From NCBI RefSeq assembly GCF_014859525.1, contig NZ_JACUUB010000006.1:1-64000 (forward strand): a DNA stretch of 64,000 bases, in the 5' to 3' direction. The notes under the pieces were generated by a model. It was not told the origin of the DNA. It made no database searches and worked only from the letters and a program-made list of their open reading frames with translations. The position numbers and the translations under genes are program-made. How positions within the stretch are numbered: position 1 is the stretch's first letter; each line of letters starts with the position of its first letter. Positions 1 through 8,033 of this stretch are shown here, one piece after another. Source of the DNA: Marinobacter sp. (GTDB lineage: Bacteria > Pseudomonadota > Gammaproteobacteria > Pseudomonadales > Oleiphilaceae).

Positions 1-66
1 TGTTGGGATATTTATGTAAAAATGGTGTTATGCTTCATAACACTATAAAAACAGGATCGTTGGGAT

Positions 67-345
67 ATGGCAGACGACGATCGCAGAGAGCACATGCGCA
101 CGGCCTTAACTGCGAAAGTAAAAGTGGTCCACGAACGAATTGGGGAGTTTGTATTCTCCACTCGGGACATCTCAGATGGAGGTGTTTTCATCGTGATCAA
201 TGATGAGGCCTTTACACCGGAACTGGGTGATAATGTGACTGTTCAGGTGCAGGGTTTGCCTATGCCGGCACCGGTGTTGGATATGATCGTTGTGCGTAAA
301 ACGGTGGATGGGTTTGGTTTGCAGTTTGAGCGGAATGAAGAGTAA
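67..345 (+). CDS. PilZ domain protein (92 aa)
   Basis: A stand-alone PilZ domain. The N-terminal arginine-rich segment (RREHMR) followed by TRDISDGGVF about 25 residues later matches the RxxxR and (D/N)xSxxG c-di-GMP-binding signature of the family. The domain fills the protein and there is no membrane segment, so it is probably a cytosolic c-di-GMP receptor; its output is not visible. An AGGA ribosome-binding site lies about ten bases before the ATG, and a TATAAA-like -10 element lies near base 45. The next gene is an HD-GYP protein, and a flagellar cluster lies 7 kb away, so a motility or surface role is a reasonable inference. Confidence 0.8.
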   Translation: MADDDRREHMRTALTAKVKVVHERIGEFVFSTRDISDGGVFIVINDEAFTPELGDNVTVQVQGLPMPAPVLDMIVVRKTVDGFGLQFERNEE

Positions 346-363
346 TCCGTGAAAAGTTCCCCT

Positions 364-379
364 TGGCACGCTCGGTGCA
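364..379 (+). promoter_or_regulatory. Sigma-54-type promoter before the HD-GYP gene
   Basis: The sequence TGGCACGCTCGGTGCA fits the sigma-54 consensus TGGCACG-N4-TTGCA with one mismatch, and the invariant GG and GC are exactly ten bases apart. It points at the HD-GYP gene and would give a 5' leader of about 200 bases. The leader holds no convincing reading frame. The match to the promoter class is seen; use in the cell is inferred. Confidence 0.6.
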
Positions 380-597
380 AGCCTGCCCTCGTTTAATGGG
401 AGTGAGTGCAAAGAAGGCTGACCGGTCTGGCATTTGCTCTGTGATGGCAATCACACTGCTACATTCCGTTGCGCTTTGAAATTATAAGTTACCTTGTGTT
501 TCGGTTTGGTGACGTTTGACTACCAAAACGTAATGGAGTCTTGTCGCCACAGTGGCAAACTGTCAGTTATCAAAAATTCTGTTTACTGAGGTGTGTG

Positions 598-1905
598 GTG
601 GGCGTCCAGCAGAAGAAAGTTGCGGTACATGATCTGGAAGTCGGCATGTTTGTGTCAGACCTCGACAGGCCGTGGCACCAGACCCCTTTCCCGATTCAGG
701 GTTTCTATATTCGGTCCCAAAGCGATGTGCATGCTCTGGTCTCTCACTGTAAGTGGGTGATGGTGGATGTTGCCGAGCGTCGAACCTCAGCGCCAAAGGA
801 TAAAGAGGCCGGTCAAGCGTTCCGTCGCACGGCGCGAAACCGGGGCAATGGGCGTGAAGAGTTGCAATTGCCGGCCCTGAGTATCCGTGAACCCGTTGCC
901 TACACGTTGAGCGCTCCGCTCAAAAAAGAAATCAAATCTTCTCGCCGCTTGCTGGATGATGCCGAAGTGGCTCTGGAGCAGATGTTTGCCTCGTTGCAGA
1001 CCGGGCAGCTACCTGATCTGCGGCCTGCGGCGGACGTTGCCCGCAAGATGGTGGCGAGTGTGATTCGGCAGCCGAACGCATTACTGTGGCTGAGCCGAAC
1101 CCGGCAGTACGATGATTTTGTTTACCGGCATGCGCTCAACACCGCTGTGTGGGCCCTGGTGTGCGGCCGCCAGCTCGGGTTAAATGAGGATTTGTTGGGT
1201 CATCTTGGCGTCGGTTGCCTTTTATCTCAGGTAGGTAAGACCGCGCTGCCTAAAGATTTGCTGGTACGTGAGCATCAACTGAATCCGGAAGAATACGCTG
1301 TCTATCGCAGCTATGTGGTGAAGGGTACCGAGATGCTCGAGCATACCGGGCTGTCCCGGGCGGTAATGAACGTCGTGCAGGGGCATCGCGAGCGGCACAA
1401 TGGCTCTGGCTTCCCGCAAGGGTTGCGCGGTGATCGAATCGCTCTGCTTGCCAAGGTGGCGGGGATTGCTGAATTTTTTGAATCCATGACGGCACCCCGT
1501 GATGGACAAGATCCGATGACACCGGCCAAAGCGGTGGCGTTGCTCTACGACATGCGCAACATCGAATTTCAGGAGGATCTGGTTGAAGCCTTTATCCAGG
1601 CCATTGGCGTCTATCCCACCGGTTCTTTGGTTGAATTGTCAGATGGTCGGAGAGGTGTTGTGGTGTCGCATTCGCCGGAGCGGCGGCTATGGCCGAAGGT
1701 GATGGTGCTGCAAGGGCGTGATCGGCAGCCTTTGAAGTCCGCTAAAGTTATTGATTTGGCAAAGCATAACGAATCCTGCCCGGCATCTGAAGCCCTCACG
1801 GTAAGCGATTGCCTGCCTCATGGCACAGAGGGGTTGGACCCTTCTGGCTATGATGTTACCGGTGCAGAGGCCAGGTGGTCGTTAAGCAATCTGATCACTC
1901 GATAA
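598..1905 (+). CDS. DUF3391 / HD-GYP domain protein with degenerate metal ligands
   Basis: The N-terminal ~100 residues (KVAVHDLEVGMFVSDLDRPW) are a DUF3391 domain, followed by an HD-GYP-like domain around residues 170-340. HD-GYP enzymes normally hydrolyse c-di-GMP with an iron or manganese cluster. Here the HD of LLHDIGK is replaced (LLSQVGK), the mid-domain histidine is Tyr (YRSYV), the HHExxDGxGYP motif reads HRERHNGSGFP, and the later Asp is Glu (GIAEFFES). At least five expected ligands are changed, so catalysis is doubtful and a binding or regulatory role is more likely. GTG at 598 is preferred because the family starts at this point and GAGG lies just upstream; a TTG at 541 with GGAG is the alternative. 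Confidence 0.8.
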   Translation: MGVQQKKVAVHDLEVGMFVSDLDRPWHQTPFPIQGFYIRSQSDVHALVSHCKWVMVDVAERRTSAPKDKEAGQAFRRTARNRGNGREELQLPALSIREPVAYTLSAPLKKEIKSSRRLLDDAEVALEQMFASLQTGQLPDLRPAADVARKMVASVIRQPNALLWLSRTRQYDDFVYRHALNTAVWALVCGRQLGLNEDLLGHLGVGCLLSQVGKTALPKDLLVREHQLNPEEYAVYRSYVVKGTEMLEHTGLSRAVMNVVQGHRERHNGSGFPQGLRGDRIALLAKVAGIAEFFESMTAPRDGQDPMTPAKAVALLYDMRNIEFQEDLVEAFIQAIGVYPTGSLVELSDGRRGVVVSHSPERRLWPKVMVLQGRDRQPLKSAKVIDLAKHNESCPASEALTVSDCLPHGTEGLDPSGYDVTGAEARWSLSNLITR

Positions 1906-2284
1906 TGATGGGTATCTGTTTTCGTACCCAACCATACGTATTGGCGGGGCGGAAATTGATCAATAACTCCGATTCTCCCCCTGCTGACCTCGCTACAAAA
2001 TAATCCATATCGGCGTCTTGCCAGCTCCACCAATGCACGACCACGTCCTGTGGCCGTTTGCTGACTGCCTCCAGTTGCCCAAGGTGCGGATTGCCGCCGA
2101 TTTTGCGTATTTAGACGGTTTTTATGTTGGTGTCAGCGGCTGAATGACTGGCCTTGTGGTCTGCCAGATAATAGCGGCGCCCCATTTCCCGGCTGGTGGG
2201 GCAGGTCATGCGGGCCTTGAAATGTTTCACATCCGCCACAATCACATAGCAATCTAACGTCTGCCGCAGTGGCGGGGATTTCAT
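1895..2284 (-). pseudogene. Unrecognised minus-strand frame broken by one in-frame stop
   Basis: Reading the minus strand from ATG at 2284 gives 57 codons (MKSPPLRQTLDCYVIVADVK...), then a TAA at 2113-2111. The same frame then continues open for another 71 codons (IRKIGGNPHLGQLEAV... to KQIPIIIE) before a TGA at 1895-1897. The composition of both halves looks protein-like, which suggests a ~129-residue gene with a nonsense mutation. No family is recognised and no ribosome-binding site is clear. Its ends overlap the HD-GYP 3' end by 11 bases and come within 18 bases of the ABC start. This is the only content seen in the 396-base gap between those genes. It could also be chance open frame. Confidence 0.35.
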
Positions 2285-2301
2285 CAATTTACGGTTTGGT
2301 T

Positions 2302-3252
2302 ATGACCTACGCATTGGAAATAGAAGGCCTGGTCAAAAGCTACGCTGATGGCTTTCAGGCTTTGAAGGGTATTGATCTGCAGGTTCGTGAGGGCGACTTT
2401 TTTGCCTTGTTAGGCCCCAATGGTGCAGGTAAGTCCACCACCCTTGGTATTGTGTCGTCGCTGGTAAACAAGTCCGGTGGCCAGGTGCGGGTGTTCGGGC
2501 ATGACATCGATACTGAATTGTCCAGCGCCAAGGTCAATCTGGGCGTGGTGCCACAAGAGTTTAATTTCAATCAGTTTGAAAAAGTCATGGATATTGTGAC
2601 CACTCAGGCGGGTTACTACGGCATTCCGCTCAAGCAAGCCCGAATTTCGGCAGAGAAATACCTGAAGAAGCTAGGGTTGTGGGACAAGCGTGACACTCCC
2701 TCCCGAATGCTGTCCGGAGGCATGAAGCGTCGGTTGATGATCGCCAGGGCATTGGTGCATGAGCCCCGGTTGTTGATACTCGACGAGCCGACGGCGGGTG
2801 TGGATATCGAGCTTCGTCGGTCAATGTGGCAGTTTCTTGAAGAGATGAACCGACAGGGCACCACGATCATACTGACCACGCATTACCTGGAAGAAGCCGA
2901 GGCACTCTGTAAACACATTGCCATCATCGATCACGGTGAGATTATCCGGCACACCAGTAAGCGGGAACTTCTGCAGCAGCTGAGTGTTGAGACCTTTGTG
3001 CTCGATACCGAGCAGTCACTCGACCAACCCCCCGTGCTTGATGGATTTCATTGTTCTATCAATGACGACGGTGCCCTTGAGGCTGATGTGGCCAAAGGCC
3101 AGGGCTTGAATGCATTGTTTGTTGAGCTGGAGAATAAAGGGATCAAGGTAATGAGTATGCGGACCAAGGCCAACCGTCTCGAAGAGCTGTTTGTGCGTAT
3201 GGTTGAGGACAATGCCCGTGGCGAAGCCGGGCAAGGGAAGGTGACCGCATGA
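2302..3252 (+). CDS. yadG: ABC-2 type exporter, ATP-binding subunit (YadG-like)
   Basis: A ~316-residue ABC ATPase with Walker A GPNGAGKST (about residue 40), the signature LSGGMKRR, Walker B LLILDEPTAG and a switch histidine in TTHYLEEA. The C-terminal ~90 residues are the accessory tail usual in the YadG/CcmA-like ABC-2 exporters. Start ATG 2302 gives the usual family N-terminus; the ORF-track GTG at 2269 adds eleven poorly conserved residues. The stop overlaps the permease start by four bases, so the two are translationally coupled. The substrate is not known. Confidence 0.85.
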   Translation: MTYALEIEGLVKSYADGFQALKGIDLQVREGDFFALLGPNGAGKSTTLGIVSSLVNKSGGQVRVFGHDIDTELSSAKVNLGVVPQEFNFNQFEKVMDIVTTQAGYYGIPLKQARISAEKYLKKLGLWDKRDTPSRMLSGGMKRRLMIARALVHEPRLLILDEPTAGVDIELRRSMWQFLEEMNRQGTTIILTTHYLEEAEALCKHIAIIDHGEIIRHTSKRELLQQLSVETFVLDTEQSLDQPPVLDGFHCSINDDGALEADVAKGQGLNALFVELENKGIKVMSMRTKANRLEELFVRMVEDNARGEAGQGKVTA

Positions 3253-4022
3253 CGGCTCAGGCTCTGTGGACAGCGTTCTGCACCATTGTACTTCGTGAGA
3301 TTCGCCGCTTTACCCGCATCTGGCCTCAGACGTTGTTGCCGCCAGCCGTTACTATGACGCTGTATTTCATCATTTTTGGCAACCTGATCGGGTCTCGCAT
3401 CGGTGAGATGGGCGGGTTCGATTATATGCAGTTTATCGTGCCGGGGCTGATCATGATGGCGGTGATTACCAGCTCCTACGCGAATGTGGTGTCATCGTTT
3501 TTCTCAATGAAATTCCAGCGCAGTATTGAAGAGTTGCTGGTTTCACCGGTACCCAACTGGACCATTTTAGCGGGCTATGTGGCCGGTGGAATGGCGAGGG
3601 GGCTAGGCATCGGCCTGATCGTCACGCTGTTGTCGCTGGCGTTTACCCGGTTGGCAATTCATAACTTGCCGATGGTGGTGCTTACGGTGTTCCTGACCTC
3701 TGCGTTGTTCTCTTTGGGAGGCTTTATCAATGCCATGCTCGCGACCAAGTTTGATGATATTTCCATTGTGCCCACTTTCGTGCTGACGCCGCTCACCTAT
3801 CTGGGCGGCGTTTTCTACAGCATCGATATGCTGCCATCGTTCTGGCAGGGTGTCTCAATGATCAACCCGATTCTGTATATGGTGAACGGGTTCCGTTACG
3901 GCATACTGGGTGTATCAGACGTTAATCCGTTTGTCTCTCTTGGTATGATTCTGTTCTTCATTGTCCTTTTGGCGGCGATTGCCTTGCGTATGCTGTCCCG
4001 AGGCAAGGGTATTCGTCACTGA
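3249..4022 (+). CDS. yadH: ABC-2 type exporter, permease subunit (YadH-like)
   Basis: A 257-residue integral membrane protein with about six hydrophobic helices and the ABC-2 permease signature region (YLGGVFYSIDMLP...NPILYMVNGFRYG). It pairs with the ATPase just upstream, whose stop it overlaps (ATGA), to form a homodimeric exporter of unknown substrate in the inner membrane. YadGH, NodIJ-type and polysaccharide exporters look alike, so only the class is firm. queF follows after 18 bases and may share the transcript. Confidence 0.85.
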   Translation: MTAQALWTAFCTIVLREIRRFTRIWPQTLLPPAVTMTLYFIIFGNLIGSRIGEMGGFDYMQFIVPGLIMMAVITSSYANVVSSFFSMKFQRSIEELLVSPVPNWTILAGYVAGGMARGLGIGLIVTLLSLAFTRLAIHNLPMVVLTVFLTSALFSLGGFINAMLATKFDDISIVPTFVLTPLTYLGGVFYSIDMLPSFWQGVSMINPILYMVNGFRYGILGVSDVNPFVSLGMILFFIVLLAAIALRMLSRGKGIRH

Positions 4023-4040
4023 TCGGTTTCAGGAATCACT

Positions 4041-4859
4041 ATGGCTTTGCATAATGCTCCGCTGGGCAAGTCCAGCGACTACCCGGATCAGTACGATCCC
4101 GCGTTATTGTTCCCTGTGGCCCGTGAGGAGAATCGGCGTCGCATTGGTCTTGAGGATGGTCGCTGGCCCTGGTTTGGCGAGGACCTCTGGCAAGCTTGGG
4201 AGATTTCCTGGCTGCGGCCTGGTGGCGTGCCTGCCGTTGCCTGGGGCGAGATCCGGTTTCCGGCGGCGTCGCCCTCCATTATTGAAAGCAAGTCGTTGAA
4301 GCTGTACCTGAATTCACTGAACCAGGCCGTGTTTTCGTCTGCCGACCAGGTGGCAGAGACGATTACAGCCGACCTGTCGAGTGCTTGCGGGGCTGCGGTG
4401 CACGTGCACCTGTTGAGTGTGGATGAGTCTGCTCCGGCCGAAGGACGGCCAGCGGGTTATGAGTTGATTGACGATGAGCTGCTTGAGAGCGTGGTCTACG
4501 ACTACTCGGCCGATTCATTGGTGGCCGGAACAGAAAATGTGTCAGAGCAGCTGTGTTCACATCTTTTGAAAAGCAATTGTCCGGTGACCGGTCAGCCGGA
4601 TTGGGCCAGTGTGTTGATCCGTTATTCCGGGCCGAAGATTGATCGTGCAGGATTGCTGCGCTACATCGTCAGCTTTCGACAGAAGCAGGACTTTCATGAG
4701 CACTGTGTGGAAACACTGTTTACTGATCTGATGGCGCGGTGTCAGCCCAAAGAGTTGATGGTCTGCGCCCGGTACACCCGACGCGGTGGGCTGGATATCA
4801 ACCCGGTACGAAGCACCAGCCCCACGGATAACGCGGGGCCAAGGTTGGTCAGGCAGTAA
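4041..4859 (+). CDS. queF: NADPH-dependent 7-cyano-7-deazaguanine reductase
   Basis: QueF reduces preQ0 to preQ1, the free base later inserted into tRNA by Tgt during queuosine synthesis. The 272-residue length matches the two-domain (YqcD/E. coli) type. The substrate-binding stretch ESKSLKLYLNS lies near residue 80. The catalytic cysteine is in SNCPVTGQPDW near residue 180, and the conserved FHEHCVE follows. It lies downstream of yadGH and convergent with the cyclase gene; queA and tgt are 15 kb away. No preQ1 riboswitch fits in the 18-base gap upstream. The 30-base gap after it contains only a weak CAGGG/CCCTG hairpin followed by TTTTATT. Confidence 0.93.
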   Translation: MALHNAPLGKSSDYPDQYDPALLFPVAREENRRRIGLEDGRWPWFGEDLWQAWEISWLRPGGVPAVAWGEIRFPAASPSIIESKSLKLYLNSLNQAVFSSADQVAETITADLSSACGAAVHVHLLSVDESAPAEGRPAGYELIDDELLESVVYDYSADSLVAGTENVSEQLCSHLLKSNCPVTGQPDWASVLIRYSGPKIDRAGLLRYIVSFRQKQDFHEHCVETLFTDLMARCQPKELMVCARYTRRGGLDINPVRSTSPTDNAGPRLVRQ

Positions 4860-4889
4860 TAACAGGGGCAGGAAGCCCTGGTGGGTGTT

Positions 4890-6317
4890 TTATTCCTGGC
4901 GCAGTCGATCGGCTGCGTCTTCCAGGGCGGCGAGAACCTCTTTGCGCTCCCGTTCGGTGATCTTGTCCGAATCCAGGTACATGGCAAAGCCGCTGTGCTC
5001 ATGTTCGAGAAAGCTACGGTTTGGTCCCATGTCACGGCGGAAGTCGACAACTTCGTAGATGGCAACCGGTTTGCCGAAACCTTTCACCGTAATTTCACCT
5101 TTGTCCCGGCACATAATGCGGTCTTTGATCAGCGAGAAGGTTTCATAGGACACCAGAATTTCCCCGGCTTCGGCTAACGATTCCAGTCGGCTGGCCAGGT
5201 TCACTTCTTTTCCGATGATGGTGTAATCCATGCGGTTTTCGGCACCAAAGTTACCCACCGTGGTGTAGCCGGTACTGATACCCATGCGGATCTGAAGGGG
5301 CGTTTTAATGCCTTGGCTGCGCCATTTTTGGCGCATGATTTTCATGTGCTTGCGCATGTCGATGGCCATAGACACGCAGGCGAAGGCATCTTCCCGCTGT
5401 CCGCGACTGGTGGGGTCGCCAAAGAAAACCATGATGGAGTCACCCACAAACTTGTCGATGGTGCCTCCGTATCGAAGGGCCACTTCTGACATTTCGTTGA
5501 AGTAGTGGTTGAGCAGTTCTGTGAGAGCCTCTGGCTCCATTTCTTCAGACAGCTCGGTAAAGCCTTTAATGTCAGAGAAGAATACCGCGAGCTTTTTGCG
5601 CTGGGTTTCCAGCCTGACATCTCGTTCGCCGGTAAAGATGGATTGCCAGACCTGAGGAGAAAGGTACTTGGAGAGCTTGTGGGATAAGGCAATGGACTGT
5701 TCGCGCTGATTTTGAATCTGGGTTTTGGCCAGCAGCAGCGTGCGAGCCTGCTGATGTGAATAATAGGCCGTGACGCAAATGTAGGCGCCGGTTGAGGCGA
5801 TTGCCATGATGCTGGTCAGCAACGGTGTTTGCAGGCTATCCGCAATGCCGAGAAACGCCGCAGAGGCAGTGAGTGCGGCAAACATCAGAGCTGTACCAAG
5901 CAGCCACTGCCGGATTCCGCCGACAATAAGGCAGCTGAACATCAGCATCAGGACCACCGATACCGAGGGAATGGCGACAAGGCCGATCAGACCAATAAAT
6001 GCTCCGCCGATAACGCAGTCAAAAAATAATATTTTTTGACGAATACGAGGCGATCTGCGCAGAACCGTGCGCCGGCTAAGCAGATGAACAAGGTGAGGCC
6101 AGGTCAGGGCACCGGCGACAACCCAAAGCAGGCTCGACTGGAAAATACCCTGAATAACGCCCGTAACAATAATCGCTGCCGTTGCCGTGTAGGCAATAAT
6201 GCGACCGTTGTAGTCCGGCATCGGAGGAATAGCCACGGTGGAGTCTTGGATATCGCCGTGGTTCAGCTTACCCGTGCTGCTGGCAACATTGCGCAGGTCG
6301 GCCGGTGTGCTCATCAT
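4890..6317 (-). CDS. Membrane-bound class III adenylate cyclase
   Basis: The N-terminal ~180 residues hold about six hydrophobic helices in pairs, then a short linker and a class III cyclase domain at about residues 240-430. Both metal-binding aspartates are present (FFSDIKGFT and GDSIMVFF), with the adenine-selecting lysine (TIDKFVGDS) and aspartate (MDYTIIG) and the Asn/Arg pair in NLASRLE. The enzyme therefore looks active and ATP-specific. The layout resembles CyaB-like enzymes that sense through a membrane domain, but I cannot assign the domain (MASE2 is one option). The start (ATG 6317, or 6314) lies one base past the stop of the DUF962 gene, so the two are co-transcribed. Confidence 0.88.
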   Translation of the reverse strand: MMSTPADLRNVASSTGKLNHGDIQDSTVAIPPMPDYNGRIIAYTATAAIIVTGVIQGIFQSSLLWVVAGALTWPHLVHLLSRRTVLRRSPRIRQKILFFDCVIGGAFIGLIGLVAIPSVSVVLMLMFSCLIVGGIRQWLLGTALMFAALTASAAFLGIADSLQTPLLTSIMAIASTGAYICVTAYYSHQQARTLLLAKTQIQNQREQSIALSHKLSKYLSPQVWQSIFTGERDVRLETQRKKLAVFFSDIKGFTELSEEMEPEALTELLNHYFNEMSEVALRYGGTIDKFVGDSIMVFFGDPTSRGQREDAFACVSMAIDMRKHMKIMRQKWRSQGIKTPLQIRMGISTGYTTVGNFGAENRMDYTIIGKEVNLASRLESLAEAGEILVSYETFSLIKDRIMCRDKGEITVKGFGKPVAIYEVVDFRRDMGPNRSFLEHEHSGFAMYLDSDKITERERKEVLAALEDAADRLRQE

Positions 6318-6318
6318 G

Positions 6319-6630
6319 TCAAAACCGGATCCTTCCGGTCAGCATGTCGCGGAACATCACCCAGTCGCCCAAAAGGCTATAAAAGGGATGTTTAAACGTG
6401 GCCGGACGATTTTTCTCAAATTTGAAGTGGCCGACCCAGGCAAAACCATACCCAATGAAAGGTAATGCCAACAGCCAAATCAGCGCCCCGCTGATCAGGG
6501 ACCAAGCCGCGACGATGAGGACAAGCAGACTACCAATGAAGTGAAGGCGCCGACACATGACGTCGCTGTGCTCTTCGAGGTAGTAGGGGTAGAATTCTTG
6601 AAAGTTGCGAAAAGTTTGTTGGTCACTCAT
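6319..6630 (-). CDS. DUF962 (Mpo1-like) small membrane protein
   Basis: A 103-residue protein with the DUF962 pattern: FxxFYPYYLEEHSDVMCRRLHFIG at the N-terminus, two hydrophobic helices in the middle, and HFKFEKNRPATFKHPFYSLLGDW near the end. The eukaryotic relative Mpo1 is an Fe(II)-dependent dioxygenase acting on 2-hydroxy fatty acids, and the conserved histidines (EEHSD, LHFIG, GHFKFEKN, KHP) are all here. Bacterial function is unproven. It is the first gene of a two-gene unit with the adenylate cyclase. It diverges from the nitroreductase gene across 157 bases that probably hold both promoters. Confidence 0.85.
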   Translation of the reverse strand: MSDQQTFRNFQEFYPYYLEEHSDVMCRRLHFIGSLLVLIVAAWSLISGALIWLLALPFIGYGFAWVGHFKFEKNRPATFKHPFYSLLGDWVMFRDMLTGRIRF

Positions 6631-6787
6631 TGTAGGCAGCCGAATTCTTTATAATTGTGGGTCGCGCTCTATCTAATAGTAGGCGCGTATACGACCAAAG
6701 ATTAACAGTATTACGTACAACCCACAATTCACTAAGGTGCCTTTGCCCTCGGCGCAACCTGGTCCGCCATTCTGTCGGAGAGCCTGT

Positions 6788-7363
6788 ATGTCAACAGTTA
6801 CCCGTTTTTTACTGGATAAAACCTCCGAGCCCCGGTTACAAGCGCCAGCCCCGGCCCAGGATATCGTGGATACGGCGTTTCAATGTGCTGCGCGGGCACC
6901 CGATCACGCGTTGCTTCGGCCCTGGCGCTATCTGGTCATTGAGGGTGATGCCCGCATCGCATTGGGTGAGCTGTTTGCCAGGGCGTGTCCGGATGGGGCC
7001 AGTGAAAAAGAAGTTGAGAAAGCCCAAAAGGCGCCGCTCAGAGCGCCGATGATCATTGTGGGTATAGCGTCGCCTCGCACGCACCCAAAAGTGCCGGACG
7101 TCGAACAGTTGATGTCTGCTGCGGCGGGAATGAGTTTTCTTTCGCTTGCACTGACCGATGCTGGCTACGGGGCTATGTGGCGCACAGGCGGCGTGGCATA
7201 CCACCCGATCGTTCACGAGGGCCTGGGGTTGCAATCCGGTGAGTCGGTGGTTGGATTTTTGTACACCGGTACGGTGGTAAGTGAAAAGCCATCGGTGCCT
7301 CGACCCGACACCCGGCAGTTTGTTGCGACCTGGTCTGGCCCGGGATGTTGCGAGGACTGGTAA
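6788..7363 (+). CDS. Nitroreductase family protein (YdjA-like)
   Basis: A 191-residue FMN-dependent oxidoreductase of the short YdjA type. The N-terminal CAARAPDHALLRPWRYLVIEG segment matches the FMN-binding start of the family, and the C-terminal region contains the Ala/Gly-rich LSLALTDAGYGAMWRTG. ATG 6788 is preceded by GGAG at about 6777, so the upstream codons in the ORF track are not used. The substrate is unknown. It sits alone between a divergent unit and the flagellar cluster. Confidence 0.85.
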   Translation: MSTVTRFLLDKTSEPRLQAPAPAQDIVDTAFQCAARAPDHALLRPWRYLVIEGDARIALGELFARACPDGASEKEVEKAQKAPLRAPMIIVGIASPRTHPKVPDVEQLMSAAAGMSFLSLALTDAGYGAMWRTGGVAYHPIVHEGLGLQSGESVVGFLYTGTVVSEKPSVPRPDTRQFVATWSGPGCCEDW

Positions 7364-7382
7364 CGGTCGGGTCTGTCTGCGC

Positions 7383-7439
7383 GGGGCAGCGGCAATGCCT
7401 TCAAACCCTTGAAGGAAGTTGATTGCCGCTCTTTGCCCC
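7383..7439. repeat. Long nested hairpin between the nitroreductase gene and flgB
   Basis: Three nested inverted repeats stack into one imperfect stem: GGGGCA/TGCCCC (7383-7388 with 7434-7439), GCGGCAAT/ATTGCCGC (7389-7396 with 7422-7429) and CTTCAA/TTGAAG (7399-7404 with 7409-7414) around a short ACCC loop. No T-run follows on the plus strand, so it is not a textbook intrinsic terminator. It may act as a 3'-end stabiliser for the nitroreductase mRNA or an insulator before the flagellar promoter. The remaining bases to flgB hold only the sigma-54 promoter. Confidence 0.6.
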
Positions 7440-7513
7440 CTACACCGTTTATTGCCGCTCATATTCTGAACAACCTTTCCTGAACTCCCCGCCCTGCAAG
7501 GGCTTTGAAAAGC

Positions 7514-7529
7514 TGGCATTGCCTTTGCT
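7514..7529 (+). promoter_or_regulatory. Sigma-54 promoter of the flgBCDE operon
   Basis: TGGCATTGCCTTTGCT has GG and GC separated by ten bases, fitting TGGCAC-N5-TTGCW. It lies 74 bases upstream of the flgB start. In Pseudomonas relatives the rod/hook operons are RpoN-dependent under FleR, so the position fits. Confidence 0.7.
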
Positions 7530-7602
7530 TTACCTATGGAAGAGCGCAAAACCGGCAATTCGTTTGATAGAACGCAGCCGGTCCAGAATTCCGGAGGCAG
7601 TC

Positions 7603-8001
7603 ATGGCAATTTCATTCGATAAGGCATTGGGTATCCACGAGCATGCATTGCAGGCTCGGGTTCAGCGCGCTGAAGTGTTGGCGAACAACCTGGCAAATGC
7701 TGATACACCCGGCTTTAAGGCCCGAGACATTGATTTTCAGGCGATGATGCAAAAAGCACAGGCGTCCGTCAGCGGGATCGCGATGAGCAAAACTCATCAT
7801 GGCCACATGGACACTTCAAGCCCGGGCAGTGACGGTGAGCTACTGTATCGTACGCCGCACCAGCCGTCGCTGGACGGTAACACGGTTGATGCCCAGGAAG
7901 AGCAAAGTCGCTTTATGCGTAACGCGATGGATTACCAGGCCAGCTTCCAGTTTCTGAGCAGCAAATTTGCCGGACTGACCAAAGCCATTACGGGCGAGTA
8001 A
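7603..8001 (+). CDS. flgB: Flagellar proximal rod protein FlgB
   Basis: A 132-residue rod protein that polymerises just above the MS ring. The N-terminal heptad-rich rod motif (QRAEVLANNLANADTPGFKARDIDF) and the C-terminal helix (MDYQASFQFLSSKFAGLTKAI) are both typical, and the length is normal. ATG 7603 has GGAG seven bases upstream; the ORF-track start at 7423 runs through the promoter region and is rejected. First gene of a flgBCDE unit. Confidence 0.96.
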   Translation: MAISFDKALGIHEHALQARVQRAEVLANNLANADTPGFKARDIDFQAMMQKAQASVSGIAMSKTHHGHMDTSSPGSDGELLYRTPHQPSLDGNTVDAQEEQSRFMRNAMDYQASFQFLSSKFAGLTKAITGE

Positions 8002-8033
8002 GTCGCAGCCACTCAAGATTTAAGGAGATTGCC

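Noticed and set aside
1949-1962. TTGATCAATAA as an Anr/FNR box
   Set aside because: The half sites have no four-base spacer as the consensus TTGAT-N4-ATCAA requires.
4023-4040. preQ1 riboswitch before queF
   Set aside because: The gap is only 18 bases, too short for the aptamer.
7423-7602. ORF-track extension upstream of flgB
   Set aside because: It runs through the sigma-54 promoter and hairpin. GGAG before ATG 7603 and the family start decide the true start.
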